This document shows, piece by piece, positions 17,366 through 26,006 of a DNA stretch of 64,000 nt. Made by a program: the position numbers and the translations under genes. The notes beneath the pieces were generated by a model. The model was not told the origin of the DNA. It did not search any database and saw only the letters and a program-made list of their open reading frames with translations. The DNA is from Pantoea sp. Cy-639. Lineage in GTDB: Bacteria > Pseudomonadota > Gammaproteobacteria > Pseudomonadales > Pseudomonadaceae. The DNA lies in NCBI RefSeq assembly GCF_011752525.1, contig NZ_VWXI01000008.1, positions 1-64,000 of the forward strand, in the 5' to 3' direction. How positions within the stretch are numbered: position 1 is the first letter of the stretch; every line of letters starts with the position of its first letter.

Positions 17366-18241
17366 CTAACGCATGTGCCCCGTCAGCAGGGACAGCAGCG
17401 TGCCCAATAGGCACGTCGGCAAGTCATGCCCCATCCCGGGCAGCAGTACCAAGTTGGCGCCGCGAATCGCTGACGCCGTGGCGAATCCGCCGTTGGTGGC
17501 GACCATGAGGTCTTTGTCGCCATGAATGACCAGCGTGGGGCAGCGAATCCGCTGCAACTCCTGGGTACGGTCACCGGAGTTGATGATCGCGCCGATCTGC
17601 CTGGCGGTGCCGAGGTTGCTGGCCTCAGCGCCACCTCGCGGCCAGGCTTGCATGGCGTAGTCACGCAAGGCCGGCTCGTTCCATTCCAGCGTCGAACCGA
17701 TCAGCCCCATGATGTCCACGTAGTCGCGCACGCTTTCGTGCTGGTTGCGCGGTGGGCGGCGCAGCAGCTGGAACAGGGCTTTGAGCGCCGGTTGGCCGAC
17801 GCGCAGCGAACCTGTAGTGGAGAAGATCGAGGTCAGGGTGCTGACGCGCTCGGGGTAACGCGCGGCGAGGGTCTGGGCAATCATGCCGCCCATCGACATC
17901 CCCACCACATGAGCCGTTGCCAGCTTCAAGTTGTCCATGAGCCCGAGCACGTCGTTGGCCATGTCACCCAGGTCATAGCCGGGTGTGCGCTTGCGCAGGA
18001 ACTGCTGCAGGGTCGTGGGGGGCGCCACATCCGTGAAGAACGAGCGGCCCGCATCACGGTTGTCCAGGGTGATGACCCGCAAGCCTTGTTCGACCAGGCC
18101 GTCGATAAGTGCTTGCGGCCAGTAGGTCAATTGCAGCCCCAGGCCGACGATGAGCAGAACTGCCGGGGCGGTTTCGTCGCCATGGCTGCGATAGCAGAGC
18201 TTGCGCTCGCCCGGTAGTTCGCAGAAACGATCGGTGCTCAT
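17366..18241 (-). CDS. alpha/beta-hydrolase (esterase/lactonase type)
   Basis: 291-aa alpha/beta-hydrolase: oxyanion region [14 protein letters not shown], nucleophile elbow GMSMGG (Ser near residue 109), an acid in HGDKDLMV and a catalytic His in PGMGHDLP. No signal peptide, so cytoplasmic. The start ATG overlaps the stop of the upstream monooxygenase (ATGA). A Baeyer-Villiger enzyme followed by a hydrolase is the classic pair that turns a ketone into an ester or lactone and then an acid and alcohol. The substrate is not known. Confidence 0.85.
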   Translation of the reverse strand: MSTDRFCELPGERKLCYRSHGDETAPAVLLIVGLGLQLTYWPQALIDGLVEQGLRVITLDNRDAGRSFFTDVAPPTTLQQFLRKRTPGYDLGDMANDVLGLMDNLKLATAHVVGMSMGGMIAQTLAARYPERVSTLTSIFSTTGSLRVGQPALKALFQLLRRPPRNQHESVRDYVDIMGLIGSTLEWNEPALRDYAMQAWPRGGAEASNLGTARQIGAIINSGDRTQELQRIRCPTLVIHGDKDLMVATNGGFATASAIRGANLVLLPGMGHDLPTCLLGTLLSLLTGHMR

Positions 18242-19764
18242 CGGCGGCTGCCTTGCTGCTGCAACTGAACATCGGCGTGCAAGGGCGCATTGGGCACTGC
18301 GGTGAACTTCAGGCACTTGTCTGCCACCTTGCCGTGGCGCAGCAGTTTGACGTCGCGGAAGTAATCCATCGACATCACCCAGGGTTCGCGCGGTCCCTGG
18401 CGCGGCATGCTGTCCAGGGCGCGCTGCACGTAGCCGGCACCAAAGTCGAGCAAGGGGCGGGTTTCGATGCCATCCGGCGCCTTGGGCTCGCAGACGTTGT
18501 AGCCTTTGCGTTCCATCAAGCCCAGCAAGCGGCAGAAGTGGTCGCACAGCAGGCAGACTTTCAAGGTCCAGGACGAGTTGGTGTAGCCCACCGCGAACGC
18601 GAAGTTGGGCACGCCGGAGAGCATCATGCCTTTGTAGGCCAGGGTCTCGCTCAACACCACCGGCTTGCCGTCCTTGTACAGGCCGATGCCACCGAACAGC
18701 TGTACGTTCAGCCCCGTGGCGGTGACGATGATGTCGGCCTTGAGCAGCTTGCCTGACTTGAGTAATACACCGAACTCGGTGAACCGCTCGATATGATCGG
18801 TGACGATGTCGGCTTTGCCCGCGCTGATGGCTTTGAACAGATCGCCTTCGGGCACCGAGCACAGGCGCTGGTCCCACGGGTTGTAGGGCGGGTTGAAATG
18901 CTCGTCGACCGGGTAGTCTTTCGGCAGCTCCCTGCGGGTCAGCCACAGCAGCAGTTTTTTCGATAGCTTGGGGAAGCGCTGGCAGAAGCCCCAGAAGGCC
19001 AGGGTGATCTTGGCGTTCTTGTAGCGCGTCAGGGAATAGGCGGTTTGCGCGGGCAGGACCTTGCGCAGGAACGCTGCCACCCCATCATTGGCCGGCTGGT
19101 TGATGATGTAGGAGGGTGTGCGCTGCAGCATGGTGATGCTGGCGACCTTGTCGGCCATGGCCGGAATCAGGGTGACCGCGGTTGCGCCACTGCCGATGAC
19201 CACGACGCGCTTGCCGCTGTAGTCGAGATTCTCCGGCCAGTGCTGCGGATGGATGATCTGGCCCTTGAACTGCTCGGTGCCTTCGAAGCGCGGGGTGAAG
19301 CCCTGGTCATAGCGATAGTAGCCACCTGCGCTGAACAGCCAGCGGCATTCAAGGGTGCGCACCTGTGCCGTCTGGCCATCCTCGATGCGCACCGCCCACA
19401 GGCCCTTTTCGCTTTGCCAGTTGGCCGAGACGACTTTCTGCTGGTACTGGATGAAGGGGGCCAGCTGGTGCTCGTCGATGGCTTCGCCCAGGTACTCGAG
19501 AATATCCGCGGCGTCTGCCAGGGACTTGGCCTTGGTCCAGGGCTTGAAGTCGAAACCGAAGGTGTAGAGGTCCGAGTCGGAGCGGATGCCGGGGTAACGG
19601 AACAGGTCCCAGGTGCCTCCCATGCGCTCGCGGGACTCGAGAATGGCAAAGGTTTTGTGCGGTTGATTGCGTCGCAGGTAGGCCGCCGCGCCGATGCCAG
19701 ACACACCGGCCCCAATGATCAAAATATCGAGCGGCTCAACTGGAAGAGCAGTGTGAGAGGACAT
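18238..19764 (-). CDS. Baeyer-Villiger-type flavin monooxygenase
   Basis: 508-aa FAD/NADPH monooxygenase. FAD motif [10 protein letters not shown] near residue 16, the Baeyer-Villiger fingerprint [12 protein letters not shown] (F-x-G-x3-H-x3-W-P) and the NADPH motif [10 protein letters not shown] are all present in order. Overall it resembles EthA-like enzymes. It probably inserts oxygen next to a carbonyl of a hydrophobic ketone. First gene of a two-gene unit with the hydrolase. A TetR-type operator lies 44 bp upstream of the start. GGAGG precedes the ATG. Confidence 0.85.
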   Translation of the reverse strand: MSSHTALPVEPLDILIIGAGVSGIGAAAYLRRNQPHKTFAILESRERMGGTWDLFRYPGIRSDSDLYTFGFDFKPWTKAKSLADAADILEYLGEAIDEHQLAPFIQYQQKVVSANWQSEKGLWAVRIEDGQTAQVRTLECRWLFSAGGYYRYDQGFTPRFEGTEQFKGQIIHPQHWPENLDYSGKRVVVIGSGATAVTLIPAMADKVASITMLQRTPSYIINQPANDGVAAFLRKVLPAQTAYSLTRYKNAKITLAFWGFCQRFPKLSKKLLLWLTRRELPKDYPVDEHFNPPYNPWDQRLCSVPEGDLFKAISAGKADIVTDHIERFTEFGVLLKSGKLLKADIIVTATGLNVQLFGGIGLYKDGKPVVLSETLAYKGMMLSGVPNFAFAVGYTNSSWTLKVCLLCDHFCRLLGLMERKGYNVCEPKAPDGIETRPLLDFGAGYVQRALDSMPRQGPREPWVMSMDYFRDVKLLRHGKVADKCLKFTAVPNAPLHADVQLQQQGSRR

Positions 19765-19807
19765 CTCGCCTCCTGATTATTGTGTTATGGAAACTGATCT
19801 TTTGACT

Positions 19808-19821
19808 TGATCACCTGACCA
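19808..19821. promoter_or_regulatory. TetR-type operator, site 1 (monooxygenase operon)
   Basis: TGATCA-CC-TGACCA, one of three related palindromes in this locus (see 20883 and 24457). It is 44 bp upstream of the monooxygenase start. The flanking AC-T on the left matches the other sites; the right flank is weaker. Confidence 0.5.
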
Positions 19822-19849
19822 GAATAGGGCGACCAAAGGTGCGGGACAA

Positions 19850-19864
19850 GGTGCAAAATGCACC
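19850..19864. promoter_or_regulatory. perfect GGTGCA-AAA-TGCACC dyad
   Basis: A perfect 6-bp dyad in the promoter region of the monooxygenase. A further GGTGC lies just left of it and an inverted TTTGCACC near 19890. It could be a second regulator's site (for example the PucR-type protein at 31166), but no evidence ties it to a specific protein. Confidence 0.35.
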
Positions 19865-20006
19865 AGGTCGTTATCGTTTTAGGATGATTTGCACCTTGAA
19901 GGGTGGCGGAATGCTGATTTTCGGGATGCCTTGCGCAGCTCTGCTGAAGGAGATCAGCTGTGCTGTCGGGCAGGGAGCATTGCCAGCATCCGCACCGCGA
20001 TCCTCT

Positions 20007-20066
20007 GTGGGAGCAACTGTCTTGTGTTGCCTGTGCTGACCTTATCGTTGGCAAGCCAGCTCCCAC
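20007..20066. repeat. P. putida-type REP pair
   Basis: GTGGGAGC at 20007-20014 pairs with GCTCCCAC at 20059-20066, the usual core of intergenic REP elements in this group. It lies between the 3' end of tetR and the upstream region of the monooxygenase. Confidence 0.6.
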
Positions 20067-20153
20067 GGCGACCTCGTTGAATCACTCGCGGGTGGCTTGT
20101 CACAAGCCGCTCGGATGCGCTGCGCCATGCAGCACAGCGCATCGGCAGGGGCC

Positions 20154-20735
20154 TCAGTAACTGGCCACCAGCAGCTTGACCGCCTGGCAGGCCGTGTCGG
20201 TCTCGGCCTCCAGGCGCGCGCGGTCGCCGTGGGCGGACCAGGCGAGCATCAAGCCGTCGAACAGGTTGATCAGCAGGCGGCTGATGGTGGTCAGTGCGGT
20301 CTGGTCCAGCGCGCCGTCGGTGACCTTCACGATGGCCTGCTGGGCCGCTTCGAGGGAAACGGCATAGATCTTGGTCGCCATCTGCGGGTTGTTGCGCAGG
20401 TTCCAGCAGAACAGTTCGAACTGAGTGGTGGCCATTTCCGGGTGGGCCGTGAACCAGTTGACCAGCTGGCGCAACATTTCCCCAACCGATTCCGCGGCCG
20501 TGGCGCCTGTCGGCACGTGTTGCAACGATTGTTGCGGCATGTTGATCAAGGACTCGTAGACCGCATAGAACAACTCGTCCTTGGTGTGGAAGACGTAGTG
20601 CAACGACGCCAGGGGCGAGTCTGCCGCCGCGGCGATACGCCGGGTGGTGGCGTTGGCCACGCCATGTTCCGCGATCACCTTGACGGTGGCCTCGATGAAG
20701 TCCTGCCTGCGCTCTTCAGCGCCAATCCGAGCCAT
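20154..20735 (-). CDS. TetR-family regulator of the adjoining catabolic locus
   Basis: 193-aa TetR-type repressor with an N-terminal helix-turn-helix (ATTRRIAAAADSPLASLHYVFHTKDELFYAV) and a helical ligand-binding domain. I chose the ATG at 20735, preceded by GGGAGA; an earlier in-frame ATG lacks a site. It is divergent from the dioxygenase operon, and the shared gap carries a palindrome also present before the monooxygenase and DUF1329 operons. It is therefore the likely common repressor, responding to a pathway compound. The operator assignment is inference. Confidence 0.85.
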   Translation of the reverse strand: MARIGAEERRQDFIEATVKVIAEHGVANATTRRIAAAADSPLASLHYVFHTKDELFYAVYESLINMPQQSLQHVPTGATAAESVGEMLRQLVNWFTAHPEMATTQFELFCWNLRNNPQMATKIYAVSLEAAQQAIVKVTDGALDQTALTTISRLLINLFDGLMLAWSAHGDRARLEAETDTACQAVKLLVASY

Positions 20736-20882
20736 TGAGTTCTCCCTATTCGGTAGTGCCACCAGCCCTTTGGTCGGGCGTCGGCGGTGACGAATGCTAT
20801 CGCAAGGTCATGCCTGGATCCATGAGTCGATGCAATCCCATGTCCTGGGATAGCACAGCACGAAAATTAGTTTAATCAAACG

Positions 20883-20902
20883 ACTTGATCAGTTGACCAT
20901 GT
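20883..20902. promoter_or_regulatory. TetR-type operator, site 2 (tetR / dioxygenase)
   Basis: ACTTGATCAGTTGACCATGT is a near-perfect dyad (ACNTGATCA-NN-TGACCANGT) in the divergent gap. It shares 17 of 20 bases with the complement of site 3 at 24457-24476. Confidence 0.6.
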
Positions 20903-21038
20903 TTGGTGATGATGGGTTCTCCACCGTGTCATCGCTGGACGACGGTCGCGAACACTGTGGTTGGCACCGGGTGGGCTGAGGCGGGTTGCCGAGGTTCACT
21001 GGACAGAACAACGATAAAACCAGACAGGTAGAACGCAG

Positions 21039-21926
21039 ATGGATACACGAGAACTCTCGACGGTCGGCAGCGATACCTCGGTCGAGCAAGTGGTGGAAAT
21101 CATCCGGCGTGACGGTGGGGTCATCATTAGTGACTTCGTCTCGCCAGCCACGCTGAAGGCCCTCACCGAAGAGCTGGACACCTACTTGAAGGCCACGCCT
21201 TGCGGTGTGGACCCTTACTTCGCAGGCACGCAGACCCGGCGTGTCGCCCGTATCATCGGGCGCAGCGATACGGCGGTGGAGGTGGCGCTGAACCCGCTGT
21301 TCATCAATACGGCCAGGCAGATCCTGCAAACACCTACCCATGTCTGGGTGGGGAGCGACCGCATCGAGGTCGCGCCCGATATTCAGCTCAGCATCACCCA
21401 GGCCATTCAGATCGGCCCGGGCCAGGGCCTCCAGCCCCTGCACCGCGACGATGCCACGTCGCTGTGGCGCCACCCCCAGTACGGGCGTGAGGCCCGGCTG
21501 CAGATGATGCTGGCCATCTCGGATTTCACCGATGAGAACGGTGCGACGCGGGTCATCCCCGGTAGTCATCTATGGGGTGACGAGCGCATGCCGACCCAGG
21601 AGGAGACTGTTGCCGCGCAAATGAAGGCAGGCTCGGCGCTGCTGTGGATGGGGTCGGTGTATCACGGCGGCGGTGCCAACAGGTCCGACGCGCCACGCAC
21701 CGGCTTGACGATGGCCTATGACCTGGCCTTCCTGCGGCTTGAAGAGAACCACTTCCTGTCCATTCCCGTTGAACGCGTTCGCCAGCTCCCTGCAGAAATG
21801 CAACGCCTGCTGGGCTGGAGTGCCAGTTCCACGTTGCTGGGCTGGGTAGAAATCGATGGCCAGATGCGCGACCCCCAAGAGCTGCTGGGCATGGCGGACT
21901 TCGCCGAGCCAGGCAAAGGGTTCTGA
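21039..21926 (+). CDS. phytanoyl-CoA dioxygenase (PhyH)-family oxygenase
   Basis: 295-aa Fe(II)/2-oxoglutarate oxygenase. The metal triad is visible as LHRDD (H-x-D near residue 134) and a distal His in YHGGGANRSD near 207, followed by Arg in PRTGL for 2-oxoglutarate. Such enzymes hydroxylate hydrophobic acids, CoA esters or small metabolites. First gene of a plus-strand unit with the DAO-type flavoprotein and a membrane protein, behind operator site 2. Substrate unknown. Confidence 0.8.
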   Translation: MDTRELSTVGSDTSVEQVVEIIRRDGGVIISDFVSPATLKALTEELDTYLKATPCGVDPYFAGTQTRRVARIIGRSDTAVEVALNPLFINTARQILQTPTHVWVGSDRIEVAPDIQLSITQAIQIGPGQGLQPLHRDDATSLWRHPQYGREARLQMMLAISDFTDENGATRVIPGSHLWGDERMPTQEETVAAQMKAGSALLWMGSVYHGGGANRSDAPRTGLTMAYDLAFLRLEENHFLSIPVERVRQLPAEMQRLLGWSASSTLLGWVEIDGQMRDPQELLGMADFAEPGKGF

Positions 21927-21991
21927 AGCGCCCGGGCCGCCTGGGGCGGCCCAGGGTGCAAGCCACAGTCGATTTTCCAGGAGCCATGTAA

Positions 21992-23359
21992 ATGAATGCG
22001 CTGAACAAAGCAGTCCGCGGTGATGCAGCACCGCTGAAGTTTCGTAGCCTGGGTGGATGGGTGGAGCGGCCGGTCGATTTGCAGCCAATGCTCGAAGCAA
22101 ATGTGCAGGCCGATGTCATCGTTGTGGGCGCCGGCTTTGCCGGCCTGTCGAGCGCGCTGGAGCTGAGGGCGCTCGGGGCGGATGTCATCCTGCTGGAGCA
22201 GGATTTCGCCGGCTTCGGTGCCAGTGGCCGCAATGCCGGCTACCTGCTGGGCAGCATGGGCATCGAATACGATATGTTCGTCAAGCGCGTGGGCATGGAG
22301 CAGGCCACGCAATTCGTCAGGTTCTATGACGAGGCGGTGCCCTACGTGGAAGGCCGATTCAAGACCTTGGGCATCGACTGCGACTACAACCCTTCGGGCG
22401 TGCTTCGGGCCGGTGTTCATCCCAGCCAGGAGAAGCGCTTGCGGGAAAACATGGCGCTGGGTCAGAAGTTGGGAGCGGTGAGCCGCTTCGTGGACGGTAC
22501 CGAGATGCGTAAGCGGGGTATCCCCTCGGCCTTTCTGTTTGCCGCCGAGCAGTGTGGCGGCACCCTGAACCCAGGGAAATACATCGGCGGCCTGCGGCGC
22601 GCGGCCATCGAGGCGGGGGTGAAACTCTACGAACGCACGCCGTTGCTGTCCTTCAGCGAAGGGCCGGTCATTACCTGCAAGACCGCGCATGGCAGTGCAA
22701 GCGCCCCGGTGATGGTACTGGCCACCAACGCCTATACCCCGCAGCTGGGGGTGTTGCGCAACAAGGTCGCGGCCATTCGCGTGTCGGCAATCGAAACCCA
22801 ACCGCTGTCGCCGCAGCAGTTGGCAACCCTCGGCTGGCAAGGGCGGGAAGGGATCATCACGCCGCACTACACCATGGAGAGCCACCGCCTGACGGCGCAC
22901 GGCACGATGGTGTTGACCGTCAAGAAGCTAGGGTACGCCTACGGTTCGAAGACGCCCAATATCCCCGACCATGACGCCTACACGGCATTGGCACAGGTAC
23001 TGCGCGAGCGCTATCCGGCATTGCAGGGCCTTGGCGTCAAGCATTGCTGGAGTGGTTACGTCAGTGGCGCCTACGACTTCCTGCCGGTGATCGGTGCCAT
23101 GGGCGCGAAACAGAACATTTACTACTCCGCCGGCTGCTCGGGCCACGGGCTGGGCACCCAGTCGTTGATCGGCAAGCTGTTTGCCGAACAAATCAGCGGC
23201 AAGGCGCCTGAACTACTGGCGGCACTGCAACACAAGACGCCGTCCTTGCTGCCTGAACCCTTGCAATGGTGCGCCGTTCACGCTGCCTTTGCGGCGGCCA
23301 AGGTGCTGGATGACTGGACCGATAGAAAAGTGCGCAAGGACAAGGCCAGGAAGGGCTGA
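21992..23359 (+). CDS. DAO-type FAD-dependent oxidoreductase
   Basis: 455-aa flavoprotein with VIVVGAGFAGLSSALEL (FAD) near residue 42, GFGASGRNAGYLLG as in glycine-oxidase/GamB-like members, and a C-terminal SAGCSGHGLGTQSLIGKL FAD-binding end. It probably oxidises an amine or amino acid using oxygen or a quinone. It lies 65 bp downstream of the dioxygenase, on the same strand with an AGGAG site, so co-transcription is likely. Confidence 0.8.
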   Translation: MNALNKAVRGDAAPLKFRSLGGWVERPVDLQPMLEANVQADVIVVGAGFAGLSSALELRALGADVILLEQDFAGFGASGRNAGYLLGSMGIEYDMFVKRVGMEQATQFVRFYDEAVPYVEGRFKTLGIDCDYNPSGVLRAGVHPSQEKRLRENMALGQKLGAVSRFVDGTEMRKRGIPSAFLFAAEQCGGTLNPGKYIGGLRRAAIEAGVKLYERTPLLSFSEGPVITCKTAHGSASAPVMVLATNAYTPQLGVLRNKVAAIRVSAIETQPLSPQQLATLGWQGREGIITPHYTMESHRLTAHGTMVLTVKKLGYAYGSKTPNIPDHDAYTALAQVLRERYPALQGLGVKHCWSGYVSGAYDFLPVIGAMGAKQNIYYSAGCSGHGLGTQSLIGKLFAEQISGKAPELLAALQHKTPSLLPEPLQWCAVHAAFAAAKVLDDWTDRKVRKDKARKG

Positions 23360-23433
23360 TTGCAATTGATGTGCGTGTTCTATGCCCGTGATTGTAGAAC
23401 TACGGCGCGACCCTTATAACAGAGGCTGTTATC

Positions 23434-24096
23434 GTGGAACTCATAGATTTAATTGCGTTGATCGCATGCGTGCTGCTGGTGCTGAGTGGCTTGGGTTATG
23501 GCGTTGCATTTGTCAGGCGTAAGAATTATCTGCTGGGCGTGGAGTTTTTGATTGTAGGTATTTCCGCAACAAACTTTACGACGTTCATCGCGACGGGGTG
23601 GCAAGCCAATTATAATGTCGCCATCTTTCTGGATGCGTTTTCCCGAGGGGTTGGCGTGCCGGTTATTGCAACGCTCGGGTTGATGGCCGTGACTCATAAT
23701 TACAAACCTTCGCCAGCGAAGGACGTAGTATTGTTTTTGGCCGCTTTTGCCGCGACGGCCGTTTACTACCTGTCGGCGGGTTTTAAAGAGTGGCTGCCCT
23801 ATTTCTATATATTGACGTGGTCGTTCTACACGTTGTTCCTGGTTTATTTTATCTGGCGGCTGGCACGTGCCGGCGAGTCTCTGCACGCGCTGGCCACCTT
23901 TCTGGGCGGGGCGGCAGGGCTGACGATCGCGCTGCGGTACGACTTCTTCCCGATCCCAGGGGATGACACGAAGATGATCTTCATGACCTGTGCCTTCCTG
24001 ACCTGGTCCTATTCGATTGTGCAGTTGTTTTATGCCTATGGAGCACTTCAGCGTTCACGGAAAGTGCCCTCGCATGCCGTACTCAATCCCAGCTAA
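23434..24096 (+). CDS. six- to seven-span membrane protein of unknown function
   Basis: 220-aa, strongly hydrophobic protein with about six or seven membrane helices and short loops; no conserved catalytic motif seen. It begins at GTG with AGAGG 8 nt upstream. It follows the flavoprotein in the same direction, 74 bp away, and is closed by a strong terminator, so it is the last gene of the dioxygenase unit. Base composition is a little more A/T-rich than its neighbours. It might pass electrons or a ligand for the oxygenases, but nothing in the sequence proves this. Confidence 0.7.
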   Translation: MELIDLIALIACVLLVLSGLGYGVAFVRRKNYLLGVEFLIVGISATNFTTFIATGWQANYNVAIFLDAFSRGVGVPVIATLGLMAVTHNYKPSPAKDVVLFLAAFAATAVYYLSAGFKEWLPYFYILTWSFYTLFLVYFIWRLARAGESLHALATFLGGAAGLTIALRYDFFPIPGDDTKMIFMTCAFLTWSYSIVQLFYAYGALQRSRKVPSHAVLNPS

Positions 24097-24180
24097 GTTG
24101 TGGGATAGGGTTCAAGTTCTGGTTGGATGATTTATTTGATATCTATTGTTACTCCATGGCGGGCGAAAGCCTGCACTTTT

Positions 24181-24207
24181 ACCGCCCTTCGGGGCGGTTT
24201 TTTTATG
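24181..24207 (+). terminator. intrinsic terminator of the dioxygenase unit
   Basis: ACCGCCC-TTC-GGGGCGGT followed by seven T residues, 84 bp after the membrane-protein stop codon. Strong GC stem and U-tract. Confidence 0.85.
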
Positions 24208-24427
24208 GGCGAATCATTCGCGTTGATAATGTGGCTGGATAAGCGAAAGGTATATGCGGTACGGCGCGATAAGTGGCGAGTTGTTCGCTCGGCGCACTAT
24301 TAACAAGCATCTTTTGGTAACACATGTTTCCTTACTTCCCAGTAAGGTGCAGGCGCCAGTTGCGTATTAACCGACAAATAACCCCAACCAGCTGATTTAT
24401 CTAATGTATTCCACTTATCAGGCATTC

Positions 24428-24443
24428 TGGCATGTGGCTTGCG
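24428..24443 (+). promoter_or_regulatory. sigma-54 promoter before the DUF1329 operon
   Basis: TGGCAT-GTGGC-TTGCG matches the -24/-12 consensus with exact GG-N10-GC spacing (24429-24430, 24441-24442). The predicted start near 24455 lies immediately before the palindrome at 24457-24476, so a bound repressor would block initiation. Apart from lvaR no sigma-54 activator gene is in the window. Confidence 0.65.
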
Positions 24444-24456
24444 TGTTGATCGCATG

Positions 24457-24476
24457 ACATGGTCAGTTGATCATGT
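24457..24476. promoter_or_regulatory. TetR-type operator, site 3 (DUF1329 operon)
   Basis: ACATGGTCAGTTGATCATGT: outer ACA/TGT and inner TGGTCA/TGATCA arms pair with a single mismatch plus the central GT. It is the most symmetric of the three sites and is 85 bp upstream of the DUF1329 start. Confidence 0.6.
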
Positions 24477-24560
24477 CGTGTGATCAAGATGTAGCAGGCG
24501 CCGATCTTTCCACCGAAGGGTCGAGCAGCCGGTCCAAGCCCTTTGTTTGAGGATCCTCCA

Positions 24561-25982
24561 ATGAAAGAAGTCACTGCACGGTCGGAAGGTGTCGTATCCG
24601 CCCACCGCATTTTCAGGCAGATGCTGGTTACCCTTGCGGCCTCGATCGCGATCTGTTCGGTACAGGCTGCGCCCCAGGGGGCTGAGGCGCTGGGCGTGAA
24701 GTTGACGCCGCTGGGGGGCGAGAGCGCCGCCAGTTCAAACGGGGATATCCCGGCCTGGGCTGCGCCAGGGCCGCAGGGGGCGGGCTGGAGCTACGGCCAG
24801 GTGCGCGGGGCGTATTGGAAGTTCAAGGGCGACAAACCTCTGTACAGCATCGACTCGAGCAATGTGGCGCAACACGCGAGCCAGCTGTCGCCCGCCCAGC
24901 TTGAGCTGTTCAAGAAGATTCCGGGCTATCGCATGGATGTCTTCCCGACCCGCCGCACCTGTGATGCGCCGAACTTCGTGGCTGAGAACACCCGGCAGAA
25001 CGTGGGCTTCGCCAAGCTCGACGCCAGCGGGGTTGCCCTGGAAGAAGCCCATGTGCCGGGTATCCCGTTCCCCCTGCCCACTAGCGGTGCAGAGGTGATG
25101 TGGAACATGAAGATGCGTTACCGCGGCGTCGGCGTCGAAATCCCGAAAACCATCTCGGGCATTTCGCCGCGCAAGGGCGGGGAGTGGTTGCGCCAATCCA
25201 CCGACACCTTCTTCTATACGCCCTGGGGCAAGAAAGGCAGCGCGCTGTTCTCGTCTGTCGGGCGCCTGGAAAACGCCACCTTCTTCAATTACCTGGAGCC
25301 CGCCGCGCTGGCTGGCCAGTCGGCGGTGCAGACGGCCGTGGCCGGTGAGCAGGCCACGACCTTCTACTACTTCCCCGGCCAGCGACGGGTGCGGCGCATG
25401 CCGTCGTACTCCTACGACGCGCCGCAGATCGGGCTGGATAACCAGTACACCGTCGATGAGGCGAACGTGTTCTTCGGCACCATGGACCGCTTCGACTGGA
25501 AGCTGGTCGGCAAGCAGGAACTGCTGGTGCCGTACAACGCCTTCGGCGCCTATGACACCGCCGCCAAGGTAGAGACGTTCGCCGGCAACGATTCGATCGC
25601 GCCGCAGTCGCGCCGCTATGAATTGCACCGCGTCTGGGTGGTCGAGGCAAACGTGCGCCAAGGCATGCGCCACCAGGCCCCCAAGCGCATTTTCTACATC
25701 GACGAGGACAGCTGGAACCCGCTGCTGGCCGTCGACTACGACAAGCAAGGACAGATCTGGAAGGTGCGTGAAGGCTTCTCGATCCCGGTGTATGAGACCG
25801 GTGCCTGTGATGTGCAGGCGCAGGTCCAGTACAACCTGATCGATGGCCGTTACCTGTTCGACATGACCTCGATCGGCGCGGGCAAGAACGATATTCGCTG
25901 GCTCACCGAGGAAGGTAGCAGCCCACGCCTGAAACGCGACTTCTTCACCTCCGACAACCTGCGAGCCATCAGCGAACGTTGA
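24561..25982 (+). CDS. DUF1329 periplasmic LolB-like protein
   Basis: 473-aa protein with an N-terminal signal peptide (MLVTLAASIAICSVQAAP, cleavage after VQA) and the DUF1329 body (GEKLT-like LGVKLTPLGGE, DIPAW, TRRTCDAPNF). The family is predicted to have a LolB-like fold and is nearly always encoded beside DUF1302 and an MMPL transporter in clusters for hydrophobic substrates. I chose the ATG at 24561 with GAGGATC upstream. Likely a periplasmic lipid or sterol-type carrier; function inferred from partners. Confidence 0.8.
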   Translation: MKEVTARSEGVVSAHRIFRQMLVTLAASIAICSVQAAPQGAEALGVKLTPLGGESAASSNGDIPAWAAPGPQGAGWSYGQVRGAYWKFKGDKPLYSIDSSNVAQHASQLSPAQLELFKKIPGYRMDVFPTRRTCDAPNFVAENTRQNVGFAKLDASGVALEEAHVPGIPFPLPTSGAEVMWNMKMRYRGVGVEIPKTISGISPRKGGEWLRQSTDTFFYTPWGKKGSALFSSVGRLENATFFNYLEPAALAGQSAVQTAVAGEQATTFYYFPGQRRVRRMPSYSYDAPQIGLDNQYTVDEANVFFGTMDRFDWKLVGKQELLVPYNAFGAYDTAAKVETFAGNDSIAPQSRRYELHRVWVVEANVRQGMRHQAPKRIFYIDEDSWNPLLAVDYDKQGQIWKVREGFSIPVYETGACDVQAQVQYNLIDGRYLFDMTSIGAGKNDIRWLTEEGSSPRLKRDFFTSDNLRAISER

Positions 25983-26006
25983 TTCTTCACCTTTCCGAGC
26001 GCCGAT

